Notes under the pieces: generated by a model
Told to the model about the DNA's origin: nothing
Seen by the model: the letters and a program-made list of their open reading frames with translations, nothing else
The model's database searches: none
DNA from: Leptobrachium leishanense
Taxonomy: Eukaryota > Chordata > Amphibia > Anura > Megophryidae
Length of the DNA: 64,000 nt
Reading direction: 5' to 3'
NCBI GenBank assembly: GCA_009667805.1
Contig: CM019067.1
Location: 244,687,721-244,751,720, forward strand
Shown: in pieces, positions 21,604-33,395 of the stretch
Numbering within the stretch: position 1 is the first letter of the stretch
Layout: each line of letters starts with the position of its first letter
Made by a program: the position numbers and the translations under genes

Positions 21604-24600
21604 GATGAAGGGGAAACCTCGGTGGTGATATTGTTTTTTCTCTTTTTTGTTTACTTGCCCACACGGTATCAGGTGGTTGCATTAGCTGAGTTGTAAATGT
21701 TCCCCAAGTGATATATAACCCTGTAGTGTTCGGCTGTTAATGTTCATGATAATGGTGGGGATAATGTCGTTATTGTAATGCTGTTTTTAGATAGTTTTTT
21801 CATGCTCCGTTACTGGCTCGGTGACGTCCGTTCTGCGATCCTACTGGTCTTCAACCAGGGTCGCGTCTCCTTTCTGACCATCCCCATGGTCGTTCTGGCA
21901 ATGGATAAGTCCGGAAGTTTTTTCTTTCCTTTTTTCTTTTTTCTTTATGTGTCTTCTTTTCCTCTCTCATCTTTTCCTCACCTCCCAGTCCTTTACCCCC
22001 TTGATCCCTCTGTCTCCTTTCCCCCCATTGGGGTCCTCAGGGGTGCCGCCCTGTCCTGTGTACCTGATCTGGCCTGCCCGTGGCGTTCCCCTCCACTCCG
22101 CCCATGATTCCGGAATGCCATATTTTGTCCCAGAATGTTAAGGGACTAAATTCCCCTACGAAGAGGAGACTGGTCCTCCGAGAATTAAAACGCGCACAAT
22201 GTCAGATAGCATTCCTGCAGGAAACCCATTTTGCCCGGGCACGCCAGTTCAGTCTTACAGACCGCACCTTCCCACGCTCCTTTTTCGCTTCCAGCACCGG
22301 GAAACGCCGGGGGTTTGCGATTTTATTACATAAAGCATGCCAGATGACGGTTCAACATGTGGATAGAGATGATGAGGGCAGGTATATCCTAATCCGGGGG
22401 ACAATTAATAATGTGGCTATCTCTTTGTTGAATGTTTATGCCCCTAACACCCCGGAAGACTCTTTCTGGGCCCATCTTACGACGCTCCTGCAGTTGACGG
22501 AAGGCTCCTTTCTGGTCATGGGGGGGGACTTTAACGCGGCCCCAGCCCCAGCAATTGACAGGAAATCAGGGGCGTTAGGTGCCAGACTTACGGCGTCTCC
22601 TCAGGATGCGATGCTAGCTCGGTTCATACATGACGCGCAGCTCCTCGACATTTGGCGACTCCATCACCCAGGAGACCACGATTTCTCCTTTTATTCTCAT
22701 CCCCACTCCTCATACTCAAGGATAGACCTGTTCTTATTGCCAACCAGAACGATCCCATTAACTACCCGCTCGGCGATAGGCTCCATTAGTTGGTCTGACC
22801 ATGCGCCCGTGTCTGTATGGGTGACATTGCCGGGTACTCGATCGGGTTGGTCCTGGCGCCTCAACTCTTCCATCTTACAATCGGCTGCAGTGCTGGAAGA
22901 AGTGTCTGCCCACCTGAACAGGTATTTTGAGGAGAATGACCTAGACGATATCGGTCCTGACTCCTTGTGGCTGGCCCATAAGGCGGTCATACGAGGTCAC
23001 CTGATTCAGATTGGTAGCAGGCTGAAGAGGGAGAGGATGAGTCTGCTGGTGGAACTTCAGGAGAGGCTAGCGGACCGGGAAGCAGCGCACAGATCCTCTC
23101 ACTCTCAGGCTGATTTTGATGCCCTGACAACTGTACGTCGGGAGCTCCGGTCAGCCTTACTGACGGATGTGGCCCGGTCCTTAGCCTGGACCAGGCGGAC
23201 CTTTTATGAATATTCTAACAAGGCGCATACTATGTTAGCGCGCAAATTGAGGAACCAAACTAGATCTAAATTGGTGACCTCGGCCCATACGTCCCAGGGT
23301 TCGATCACTACTATCCCCAGCGAGGTAAACCAGATTTTTACTGCGTACTTTGAGAAATTATATAACCACTCCCCGGATCACTCCCTCCGCAATCCGGAAC
23401 ATGTGCGGGAGGTGCAGGAATTCCTGGCCACGTGGAAAGGCCCGGAGCTCCCTCCCCTCTTGCTGGAGGGGTTGGGGTCAGAAGTATCAGAAGCCGAGGT
23501 GGCTTCAGTGATTAAACAAATGAAACCCCATAAGGCCCCGGGCCCGGACGGGTTTACGGCCTTTTATTATAAAAAATTCTCTCCTCACTTGAGCAAATAT
23601 CTAGTTAAACTATATAATGGAATCCTGGAGGGACGACCGGTGCCTCCGGATTTCCTCCGATCTGATGTGATTTTGATTCCTAAAGAGGGCAAGGATCCTT
23701 CCTTCCCCCACAATAATAGACCGATCTCTTTACTGAATGTTGACTATAAGATATTTACGAAAATCCTGGCCAACAGACTAGGAGCACTCCTCCCCTCCAT
23801 CATTCATCCGGACCAGGTCGGGTTCATTCCCACGAGACAGGCATACGAAAATACAAGGAGAAATGTGGTCCTGATCGAGAGAGCTCGCGCAACGGGGACG
23901 CCTTCTCTGCTCCTCTCCTTGGATGCGGAGAAGGCGTTCGATAGGGTGGGCTGGCCTTACTTATTTCACCTACTGGAGCACTGGGGATTTCCACCTGGTT
24001 TTTGCGCTGCTATCCGGGTCCTGTATAATTCCCCCTTACGAAAATAATCACCACGGGGGCCTCCCCGGAATCTTTCCCCATAGGTAATGGAACGCGACAG
24101 GGTTGCCCCCTGTCACCCATGCTTTTCGCTCTAGCCCTTGAGCCCCTGCTGGATAAATTACGGTCCTCCACGTCTATCACGGGTTTACAGATTGGGGGGG
24201 AGGAATTCCTGGTGTCAGCATATGCGGACGACCTTCTCCTGACCCTCACGGACCCGGCTCATTCTGTACCCCATTTGCTCTCCCTTCTTCGGGATTTCTC
24301 GGATATTTCCGGGTTTAAGATAAATATAGATAAATCTCGCGCGATGCCGATAGGCATACCGAAACCGGAGGTCGACCGGTTGCGTATCCTCACGGGATTT
24401 CACTTCTCCACCTCCTCTCTCACGTATCTGGGAGTGAAGCTGACTAGTGATCCCAAAGCAATGATTAGAGCTAACTACGATGTACTGATCCAACGTCTTA
24501 TAGCTGATATGGACACTTGGGATGCCTTTAATGTCTCCTGGGTGGGTCGCATTGCTAGCGTAAAAATGAATCTACTTCCCTGAATCCTGTACTTGTTCCA

Positions 24601-25416
24601 AACCCTCCCGGTGCCTGTCCCTCCAGCCTCGTTGGCGCATCTACAGTCCCATGTGGACCGGTTCATCTGGCATAATAAACGACATAGGGTGGCTAGAAGA
24701 GTGTTACATAGACCGAGGGTGGTGGGAGGCTTGGGAGTTCCGAGTTTGTTACAATATTATCATGCTGCCCAACTAGCACAGTTTGTTACCTTTCATGCAC
24801 CACCTGGTACGCACCGTTGGGCGGACTTAGAGTCGCATCTCTTTGCTCCGGACTTGCCGCAATTCTATTTTTGGCTTCCCAAAACCTATCGTCCTATCTT
24901 CGCTCCACTTGCACTGCCACCATTAACTCTCTCCACATTTGGGACACTGTGAACCGTCGCTTCACTTTAGCCAAAGAACACTCAGCTATGATGCCTTTTC
25001 TCCGCAACCGACAGTTTCCACCGGGTTTATGCCCTCGCCCTTTTTTTTTTTGAAACACGATTTTTATTGGTGTTTTAGTAATACAGCAGCGAGGCGCTCA
25101 TGGAAGCCCATAGAGCGATATACAATCTCAGGGAGGCAGCAACAAGAAGAAACAAATAACAGAGGGAGACTGAACCCGCTTTCTTTCCCTGAGACCTATT
25201 GATGCCTCGAAAGGACATACGTATCAGTTGCATAAAACTTACAATTTAACTACATGCATATATAACTTACAATTTAACTACATAAATAATATACAGGGAG
25301 GAAAGGGAAAAAGAAAAAAGAAAGAAAAAAGAAAAAAAAAAAAAAAAAAAAAGGGAAAACTTGTTCTTGTGTTTGTAGATCAAGGTCTCTAGGTCCGACA
25401 GTGCTATATCCAATTA

Positions 25417-28400
25417 CTAGACGGTCTGTGTCGATAGCCAAGGTTCCCATATCTTTGTGCATTGCTGAAGCGTATCGTGTAGTTGAGCAGTTAGGCGTTC
25501 CATTTTATATATATACCACACCTTCGCCACTATCTCCGGTAAGGAGGGAAGTTCCCGCTTCCAGGAGCGGGCTATACATATGCGAGTAGCTGTACAGATA
25601 CGATGGGTTAGTCGAAGGGAGGGGCGGGACAGACCGTGGCGTCTGGACGGGCTGTTAAGCAGGGCCAAAGCGGGGTCCGGGGGTACTAGTAGAGCCAGAG
25701 CTCTGGAGATCATATCGAAAACTGTGGACACAGTACTATTACCATCCCGCACTCCCACCACATATGATAGAACGTTCCTCGCTTGCCGCAACCCCTTGTG
25801 CACAAGCCAGTTAGCGTGGGGTAGATTTTCTGTAAGCGGACCGGATCCAGGTACCACCTGGAAAGAAGTTTATAGCAATTTTCCTTTATCAGAGTACAAG
25901 TCGTTATTCCCATTGAGGACTCCTTTATTGCCCCCCACTCCTCATTGGTCAATTGGCGACCCAGATCTGTTTCCCATAGTAGCTGGTACGAGCACGGGCG
26001 TTCGAGAGACGGGCGGAGGAGAAGACTATATATTTGGGATATCGCTCCTGCAGTGCTTGAGCTTCTCATTACTAAGCGTTCAAATGTAGTCTCTACTGGC
26101 GTGCCTATATTCAGACGACTACTTACAAAATGTCGTAGTTGGGAGTATCGATGAAACTCTCGTAAAGGGATATCATGTGACTCTCTAAAGTATTCCCACC
26201 GGGGGAACTTCCCCTGCAGTAGCACTGCTCCTAGTGTCGTAAAGCCCTTCCCGAGCCACCAGGCAAAAGCCCGGCCCTCCTCCCCCATCCATGGGGGGAA
26301 GAGCGGGTTATCCCGCAGTGGCAACAGACCAGAAGTAGTGGCGGTGAGGGACATACAGTATTTGACCTTAGACCATATATCTAATGAATGAGTAGTGGTA
26401 GGCAACAAGCGACCCCTTTCTGTCGCGGAGATCTGTCTCCAGGGAATCTGTGATAGGCATGAGGGGGCAACCTGGTCATTCTCAATGTCAACCCAGCAGA
26501 CCCTACCCCTTCTAGAGGACCATTGGAGGATTTGCGTCAGCTGTGCCGATTTATAGTATAGGGCTAAGTCAGGGGCTGCGAGACCTCCATGTATCTTAGG
26601 GCGGCGTAGTATCATTCTGGAAACTCTCGGTTTCTTCCCCTGCCATATATAGCGGTAAAAGACTGATTGAAGGTCATGCAATACCGTCGGCGGTATAGGG
26701 ATCGGTAATGTGCGGAAAAGGTACAGAAGTTTCGGGAGTGCTGTCATTTTAAGGGCATAGATACGGCCCATCCAGGAGATGGAGTAGGAGGACCATTGCC
26801 GCAGTAGGGATTTAATGTGCTTAATCATGTCAGGGTAGTTAGAGGTGTAGAGCTGTGGCACTTGAGCAGTGAGGTATATCCCCAGGTATTGGAGGCGATG
26901 GGGACACCAGCGAAAGGTGAAGGATTCCTGTAAGTGTGTTACAACCTCCGGGGGCAAGGAAATATTTAATGCTTCGGATTTAGTAATATTAATTTTGTAG
27001 CCAGAGAGGGCACCAAAGGAGGAGAGGCAGCCATACAGGTTCGGTAATGAGACGAGTGGTCGGGTTATCGTGAGTAAGATATCGTCTGCAAACAAACTTA
27101 GTTTATAGGTTTTGTTGCCCACTGCTATTCCCGAAATATCCGGGTGGCCCCTTATCTGTTCCGCTAGGGGTTCCAGGCACAAGGCGAACAGGAGTGGGGA
27201 CAGGGGGCAACCCTGCCGCGTACCATTTAAAATGTCAAATGGTCTTGAACTCCCTCCCATAGTCATGACTGAGGCCGAAGGGGAAGTGTAAAGTGCGCGA
27301 ATACCCCTTATCATCCCCTCCCCAACCCCGAATCTCCTCAAGACCTCCCATAAATATGTCCAGTCCACTCTATCGAAAGCCTTCTCGGCGTCAAGGGAAA
27401 GCAATAAGGACGGTTGTTTGGTAGCGTGCGCTATAGAGAGGAGGTTCACCGTGCGGCGAATATTATCTGGGGCACCGCGAGACGGGATAAAACCGACCTG
27501 GTCAGGGTGCACTAGTGAAGGCAGGTGGCGGCTCAAGCGCGTAGCTAATACCTTTGCATATATTTTCATGTCTACATTCAGTAGTGAGATCGGGCGGTAG
27601 CTGGCACAAGCAGAAGGATCTTTCCCTTCCTTGGGAATCACCACTATGGAGGCGGCCAGCAGTTCTGTGGGGGGGTTTTGCCTTCTAAGAAGCCGTTATA
27701 CATATTAGTTAAGAGTGGGGCCAATTGAGTTCGGAATTTCTTATAGTATAGGGGGCTAAACCCGTCCGGGCCTGGGGCTTTAGCTATTCGGAGGTCTTTC
27801 AGTACTGGGAGGAGCTCCTCAGTTGTGATTGGGGTCGCCAGCTCGTTCGCCTGCGGGCGGGACAACGTACGTAGAGGCAGTTGTTCTAAAAAGGAACGGA
27901 TCTTTTGTAGTTTCTGGTTATCAGATGGGGCTGTCGTACCGTCATATAGCTTAGTGTAATAGCGCGCAAATTCCTCTGCTATTTCTGACGGAGTTACTGC
28001 CGGGGGATTCTCTGATCTCTGGATTTTCGCTATAGAGTTACGCTTACGCAGGGCGCGCAGTTTGCGGGCTAGCATGGCGTCTGGTTTGTTTCCCTTCTCA
28101 AAAAATAGTTGTCCGACCCTACGGAGGTCACCTAGTGCCCTCTCCGTTTGTAGTGAGTTTAGTTCCCCCCTGGTAGTCACTATTCTATTCCAGATCAGAG
28201 GGTCAGGTTGAGTTTTATGTAATCTCTCTAAAGCGGCGAGGGTAGTGGTCAGGTCTGTCGTTTGGGTGTGTAGTTTCTTATAGTGGGCCGCTTGAAGGCC
28301 TATTAGTCGGCCTCGTAGGACCGCCTTATGAGTGGTCCACAACAGGTCTGGGTGATAATGATCGGGGTTGTTATCTAGAACAAAGTTTGTTAATGCTAGG

Positions 28401-29193
28401 TCCAGTTCCGCCACCACTTCCGGTCTCAACAACAGGGCGTCTGGTAGGCGCCAGGGAGGGCGGGGGAGCTTCTGGAGCCATCCGCCAAGACCACACTGAG
28501 AGGTGCGTGATCCGACCATGTTATCTCATGAATCTTGGCCGATAGCACATCTCTCACCGCCCTCTGGGGGACAAAAACAAAATCTATTCTTGTGTATGTT
28601 ATGTTCGGATGGGAGTAAAATGTGTAATCCCTTGTTGTGGGGTGCAGGAGGCGCCAAGCATCTACTGTTTGAGTTTGTTGCAGGAAATTTTTAAGAAGTG
28701 GGCGGTTCGGATGAGAATCAGGCTGAGTAGGGGTGTTAGATCTGTCCAAGACCCGGTCGAGGATGGAGTTAAAGTCTCCCCCGATGATCACCTCCCCCCC
28801 AGGGAAGGGTTCTAGCAGGGTTAGGAGCCGGTCATAAAAAGCTGGGTCTCGGGTGTTGGGAGCATAGACATTGAGGAGTGTTATCGGTCTGTCGTCAATG
28901 GAGCCCTGTAAAAACAGGAACCGTCCCTCCTTATCTAATACTTTTCTACGGAGGACAAAATTAACGCGGGAGCGGAAAAAAATGGAGGTTCCCCGGTGTT
29001 TCGTAGGTGCACAGGCATGGAAATGTAGCGGGAATCGTTTATCAAAAAATTTAGGGGATTTACCCTTAGCGAAATGCGTTTCCTGGAGGAGGAGAATATC
29101 CGCTCCCAACGAAACGTAGGATCGCATTGCTTTACGTCGTTTCATTGGGTTATTAAACCCTTTTACATTATGTGAAATTACATGTAACGGCAT
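25417..29193 (-). pseudogene. Inner LINE ORF2, frameshifted in three places
   Basis: It starts MPLHVISHNVKGFNNPMKRR at 29193 with endonuclease motifs LLLQETHF, IIGGDFNS and WSDHAPLSVVL. A frameshift lies near 28465, just after the endonuclease. The next frame carries KAPGPDGFSPLYYKKF. A second shift near 27650-27665 precedes VIPKEGKDPSACASYRPISL, LLSLDAEKAFDRVDW, GTRQGCPLSPLLF and the catalytic LFADDILLT. The Cys/His segment is CTRGCGKRGTFYHMWWECG. A third shift near 25745 precedes the last about 100 codons, ending at 25417. The few lesions over 1,250 codons suggest a fairly young copy. The coding order is otherwise complete. Confidence 0.9.
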
Positions 29194-29914
29194 TGAAGAG
29201 ACAACTGTGGGGGGAGCATCTGGGAGCTACAATCTCTGTCACAATTAAACAGGGCAATAGAGTGAAGTCAGGGGAAGGCGGGAATTGAAAACCTTGGACA
29301 CCTAAGCGGTATACCAATGCACACACATCAATAGATGACCCCTGTGTACCTGGAGAAAATGACATTAGAAAACCCAGCGCACCTGGGCGGTACACCAATA
29401 CACGTACATTAACAAGTGACCACATTTTACCTGACCTTTCGAGACCTTGATCAAAAAGAAATAAGGAAAAAAAGAAAAAATGAGAAAAAAGGAACCAAAT
29501 GGTAAATCTGTTCGCAAAAAGAGAGAGAAAAAACAGACAATAAAAAAGAAATCGTAGGAAGGAAGAACCTTCATACAGACGAACTCGGATTGTACAAAAA
29601 AACAATCCAACAAAGATCCCATCCAGTAGGGAGACAGTCTCGGGTATCATCCAGACCCCGTAGTTATCCACTTCAGGGAAAAATCCGAGAAGGGCGCCCA
29701 GAGCCCTGGGCGGAGGGGTGGTCGGCGACATCCACCAGGTGATGTCACCTATGGCAATATCCTGGTCTCGTCTGGATCCAATCGGGAGCTCATCATCCCA
29801 TTGAGGTCGTAATGTAAAAACTCAGGTGAGTTGCATATTCAAAGTGTGCTACAATACCGACAGAGGCTCTGCAATCTCGTGTAGGCCTCACATGGCGGAG
29901 TGAGGCGACAACAG

Positions 29915-30913
29915 TCATGGTGGAGGAGTCGGTGAATGTCGTGTTCGACGGTTGTTTAGTGAGGTCTGAGACCATTCAGTCTCCATCCTCTGCGGTGTGA
30001 AGGGCCTCTCTCGTGGCGGGGAGGGTCTCACCTCTGCTAGGCCCAGAGCGTGAAGGAAGCGGTCAGCTCTCTGCAGATCTTCCAGGACGTGCGTAGATCC
30101 GTGATGGGATACCACAAGTTTGAACGGGAATCCCCAGCGATATCTGATGTTATGTGCAATCAATTGGTCCGTGATAGGTTTAAAGGAGCGGCGATTTTGT
30201 AGAGTAGTAGGAGAGAGGTCAATAAACAGCTTCGGCATAACGTTATCAATAGACGGCGTTTGCGTTCTAGCGGCTGCGACCACCGCATCTTTTATCCCAT
30301 AATAATGGAATCTTGCGATAATATCTCTAGGCCGGTCACCAGGTCGCGGCTTGGGTCTTAAAGCTCTATGTACCCTGTCGAATAGACAGTGTTCCGGGGG
30401 GGTATCGGGTAATAGACTGAGCAGGTACCTGTGCATAAAGTCCTGTAGATCCGTAACATCTTCTGGAACACCTCTGAGGCGAACATTGTTCCGCCGGGAC
30501 CTGTTATCCTGGTCTTCTTGTGCTCTCTGTAGTTGGCGAACTTCCTCCGTAAGAGTCTCCAGATGCTGAGCCATATCATTATATATTTTTACTGAGGCAT
30601 CGTTTGCCCTCTCCAGAGCGTCTGTTCGGGCCCCCACCGCATCGATTTCGGCTCTCACTGCTACCAGACCCTCCTGTATATCGCCCTTTATGTCAGCGCG
30701 GAACGCAGAGAGTAAGCGTTCTATGTCTCCTCTCGTGGCCGGGCCGCTGTCAGGAGAGCACGAGGTGGCGGCCGCCATCTTAGGTGAGGCAGCAGGTTCC
30801 GGCCTGGCGTGCGATCGCCAAATAAGGGGTGAAGACGGCCCGGAGGTAAAGATTTTTTTGTTTTTGAGGGCATCTCCAGGTACCCGGTGTAGTCTGGGAC
30901 CCGAGGGGATCAC
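29915..30913 (-). CDS. Inner LINE ORF1 protein, intact
   Basis: The 332-codon frame is uninterrupted. The annotated ATG gives a leader of about 45 residues; an internal start at MAAATSCSPDSGPATRGD is a good alternative because family homology begins near there. A coiled coil (about residues 65-135, with RAEIDAVGARTDALERAND and LETLTEEVRQLQRAQEDQ) precedes NRSRRNNVRLRGVPED and the C-terminal block RYRWGFPFKLVV. The expected role is RNA binding and chaperoning in the LINE particle. The tail is basic and Pro/Arg-rich. Confidence 0.85.
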   Translation of the reverse strand: MIPSGPRLHRVPGDALKNKKIFTSGPSSPLIWRSHARPEPAASPKMAAATSCSPDSGPATRGDIERLLSAFRADIKGDIQEGLVAVRAEIDAVGARTDALERANDASVKIYNDMAQHLETLTEEVRQLQRAQEDQDNRSRRNNVRLRGVPEDVTDLQDFMHRYLLSLLPDTPPEHCLFDRVHRALRPKPRPGDRPRDIIARFHYYGIKDAVVAAARTQTPSIDNVMPKLFIDLSPTTLQNRRSFKPITDQLIAHNIRYRWGFPFKLVVSHHGSTHVLEDLQRADRFLHALGLAEVRPSPPRERPFTPQRMETEWSQTSLNNRRTRHSPTPPP

Positions 30914-32301
30914 TCAGAGCCAGGGTCGAGCGGGCTGATTTGCAGAGTCGCTAAAGTAAGCTGGGATGAGTGCGGAGCTCCGGGATCACGCGGCCATCTT
31001 GGTTAGCCGCCGGACACGCCCCCTATGCCCTCGCCCTTTTGCAACTCTGGAGGACTTGGGCCTTCAGAGGCTCCACCACCTTTACTCAGCGGGGGCACCA
31101 CTTCAGTTTGAGAACATCCGACAGAGAGGTCCGGTAGGACCAGCGGACTTCTTTCGCTACCTGCAGGTCATGGACTATGCGCGGACGCCTGAAGTCCGTA
31201 CGGCGGCCACGTCTTCCTTGACGGCGTTTGAAGCTCGCTGTAATGACGCTCGCATCACGAAATCAATGATATCCTCGCTTTACGTCTCCCTCTGTTCAGG
31301 CTCTCCAATCTGGGGGGACCCAACTTATGTTGCACGCTGGGAGCGAGATGTGGGGGATGCCCTGCCCAGTGAAGAATGGGAGGATATTTGGGACAATGTG
31401 GCACACTGCTCCATCAATGTGGCCCATCAGGAACAGGCTTACAAGATGCTGTTTCGCTGGTATGTTACCCCCTCACAACTTTCTCACATGGACGGGTCTT
31501 CCTCTGACTTATGTTGGAGAGGTTGCGGCACTAAGGGCTCGTTCTACCACATGTGGTGGACATGCCCCCTGATCCGACGCTTCTGGCTTCAAATTCATGC
31601 TCTCATTCAAGAGGTCCTACAGTGTGGAGTGGCTTTCGACCCATGGACATTCCTTCTTCACCGCACCCAGGACGCCCTATCGAGACCGGAGAATAAGCTG
31701 GTGCATAAAATGGTCTTGGCGGCTAGAAGAGCGGTGGCCCAAGGCTGGAGATCTGTGTCCCTTCCGACTATGGCGCAGGTGTATCTTCGGATCAGAGATA
31801 ATATGGACATGGATCGTTTATCAGCTCTTGTACATGACACCATGCCCCAACATAGTAAGATTTGGGACCCCTGGCTGGAGTTTGATGTGGGTTAAGAGCT
31901 GGACTGCTTGTTTTTCTGGCGGATTATGATACCTGGGTTATGTACTCCTTTGGGGCGGCACCCTATTCCCTTCCCCCTCCTCCCCTCCCTATGAGGTCTC
32001 TTCCTCTCTCTTTTTCCTCCATGTTTGTGTTTCTTTGATCTTTTTCTAATTTCTTCTTTTACCCCCTCCTCGGGGTCTACCCCCTGCGGTCCTTTGGCAG
32101 GGGCTCCTCAGGGCTAACCAGTAGCAATCTCTAACATTGTGGTTTTGTGATAAGATGCCCTTTTTTGTATTTGAAAAATGGAAAATAAAGAATTATAAAA
32201 AAAAAAAACCGCGTTTAAACGTGATGAGCAAAAACTTCAGCAAACTTCACTTCCGAAAGAGCGCCGAAGTTGTAAAGTTACTCCCGTCCTTAAGGGGTTA
32301 A

Positions 32302-32492
32302 GTTTTATGACTGTGGAGCTTTGTTTCACATTCATGCACACTGCACATTACTGAGTTTTATTGATGTGGGGCTCTGTGATGCACTCAAATACGCCACAAG
32401 TCACTGTGAATTCAACTTCTGTGATGCTCCGTGATATACTCATACACAGCATCCATTGCTGTCAGTTTTTTTATTGTCGAACTCTCTGATAC
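32302..32492. repeat. Minisatellite, right block
   Basis: Continues the 54-56-bp repeat of 18268-18468 with GTTTTATGACTGTGGAGCT, GCACACTGCACATTACTGAG and later units, then stops near CTCTCTGATACACTG. About 3.5 units. The joint GCAAATTACT + TTAA + GTTTTATG gives an expected unit sequence. Confidence 0.85.
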
Positions 32493-33000
32493 ACTGTTAG
32501 GAAATGGGCCAGTGAGATGGTATAATGGACGAGGAATCTCTGGGTATCGCTGCAGTGAACTGATTGAGGGGAGTGGCAACCTGGAGACGTCAAATGTTTA
32601 TTCAAGCAAAGGACCACTGTCAGGGAAGGCGGCTGGCATGCGTGGTTGGTATGGCTAGCAGAAAGTCGGGGCGTGCAGCAGGTTGGCATGGTCGGGGTGG
32701 TAAGATGATGTTTAGAGCAGGCGGCTGGCGTACAATCGAGAGGCTGGTCCAGGGGACGAGATAACAGGGAGACAGAACAATAAACAGAAAGTGGAGAGCT
32801 ATGAGAGGAATACTACTTCAATACTGCAGCAGTGTCTGAATGAGGAGGCCTTCCTTTTATAATAGAGAGCATCAGGGACTCCATCTACCCCTGAGCTTCT
32901 GATGTCATCGATGGACACCACGCCTCCTCTGCCATATTGGTCAAGGCACCAGTTTGGGGCCTATTGGGGCCTGAAGCCTCACTCTGCTATTGTATATGTA
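32493..33000 (-). mobile_element. LTR-like fragment, same family as 2998-3527
   Basis: Shares ACTTCAATACTG, a minus-strand TATA-like TTATAAAAGG (32853-32862), TGATGTCATCGATGG and GGGGCCTGAAGCCTCACTCTG with the fragment at 2998-3527. It starts near TGTTAGGAAATG (32488), which may be a mutated LTR edge. No duplication was found. Confidence 0.45.
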
Positions 33001-33393
33001 TACACATTATTATTTGCGTATAATAAATTTTAACTTTAACCACTCATACGTGGCATTACGTTTGAGTTAACTCAATATTCAAAAGCATCATCAGGTGCCT
33101 GAAAACGAGTTAACTCGATCCAAATTAATTTTGCAGGAATCCAAACAAATTTTGATTAGTGCAAATTAAATGCATTTGCAAATGGGCTCCAGAATGTACA
33201 GTTACATTACATCAGACACGTACAGTAACTCTTTGAAAGGCTAAGACTTTTGAGTCTACTGCTGAGACTTGTGGCAGTTCCTGCTGCAAATCTGCTATTG
33301 ACCTGCAGCAGAGAACCTCCCATCTGTCAAATATTGTGCACAGTCTCTATATGATATCATAGTGTATTTTGACTACAGGTGTAGGTGATAATG
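33001..33393. other. No recognised gene
   Basis: Contains GAGTTAACTC twice (about 33064-33073 and 33108-33117), which may belong to an undefined MITE. Otherwise nothing can be named. Confidence 0.35.
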
Positions 33394-33395
33394 TA

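Larger units (their letters stand above)
25045..31023 (-). mobile_element. Full-length Tx1-like L1 LINE (inner), opposite orientation
   Basis: It is inserted in ORF2 of the outer LINE with the 17-bp duplication TATGCCCTCGCCCTTTT at 25028-25044 and 31024-31040. Its 5' end (at 31023, minus strand) reads GGGGGCGTGTCCGGCG and its 3' end is an A-run at 25045-25051. The length is about 6.0 kb with ORF1, ORF2 and a 3' UTR that holds a direct repeat of ACTTACAATTTAACTACAT (25235-25280) and an A/G-rich tract (25305-25352). Protein sequence differs clearly from the outer LINE, so it is a separate subfamily and arrived later. Confidence 0.92.
22104..31895 (+). pseudogene. LINE ORF2 (endonuclease, reverse transcriptase), broken and split
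   Basis: The start is the ATG of MIPECHILSQNVKG; an in-frame GTG upstream is less likely. The endonuclease shows LLNVYAPN, FLVMGGDFNAAP and SDHAPVSVW. The reverse transcriptase shows KAPGPDGFTAFYYKKF, PISLLNVDYKIFTKILANRL, LSLDAEKAFDRV, GTRQGCPLSP and AYADDLLL (FADD/YADD box). Lesions: a frameshift near 24035-24045, a TGA at 24581-24583 (a CGA to TGA change would explain it) and a frameshift near 24925-24950. The inner LINE then interrupts it from 25045. The C-terminal 285 codons resume at 31041 and are open to 31895, with the Cys/His segment CWRGCGTKGSFYHMWWTCP (about 31513-31569). The protein cannot be made. Confidence 0.88.
20477..32204 (+). mobile_element. Full-length Tx1-like L1 LINE (outer), interrupted
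   Basis: The 5' end is GGGGGGCGGAGTCTGG. The 3' end has AATAAAG and an A-run. It is flanked by the 13-bp duplication AAAACCGCGTTTA at 20464-20476 and 32205-32217. Without the inner LINE it is about 5.7 kb, with ORF1, a spacer of about 500 bp and ORF2. The insertion point is a defined word of the TTAA family; other copies have the uninterrupted site (CAAATCGCGTTTAAAC at 47270, 1286 and, inverted, 44815 and 62325). The Tx1L/Tx1D pair of Xenopus is the known precedent for a LINE living in a DNA element. Confidence 0.9.
18473..32297 (+). mobile_element. 13.8-kb TTAA-flanked composite element
   Basis: It is bounded by TTAA at 18469-18472 and 32298-32301 and splits one minisatellite unit. The ends are ACCCTTAATGCCGCAGGACG and, inverted from the right, CCCCTTAAGGACGGGAG. 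The backbone is the same family as 44754-45990, 46680-47340 and 62261-62807: a GC-rich hairpin part (18480-20000) followed by an AT-rich part (20010-20476, continuing at 32218-32297). It carries a hAT-type MITE and two nested LINEs. TTAA duplications and CCC(T/C)T ends suggest a piggyBac- or Kolobok-type element. No transposase is present, so it must have been moved in trans. Confidence 0.8.

Noticed and set aside
30966..31040. Start of a 309-codon plus-strand ORF running from the inner LINE into the outer ORF2
   Set aside because: The first 25 codons are antisense of the inner LINE 5' end plus the target duplication. The real coding sequence begins at the duplication edge, so this is a chance fusion.
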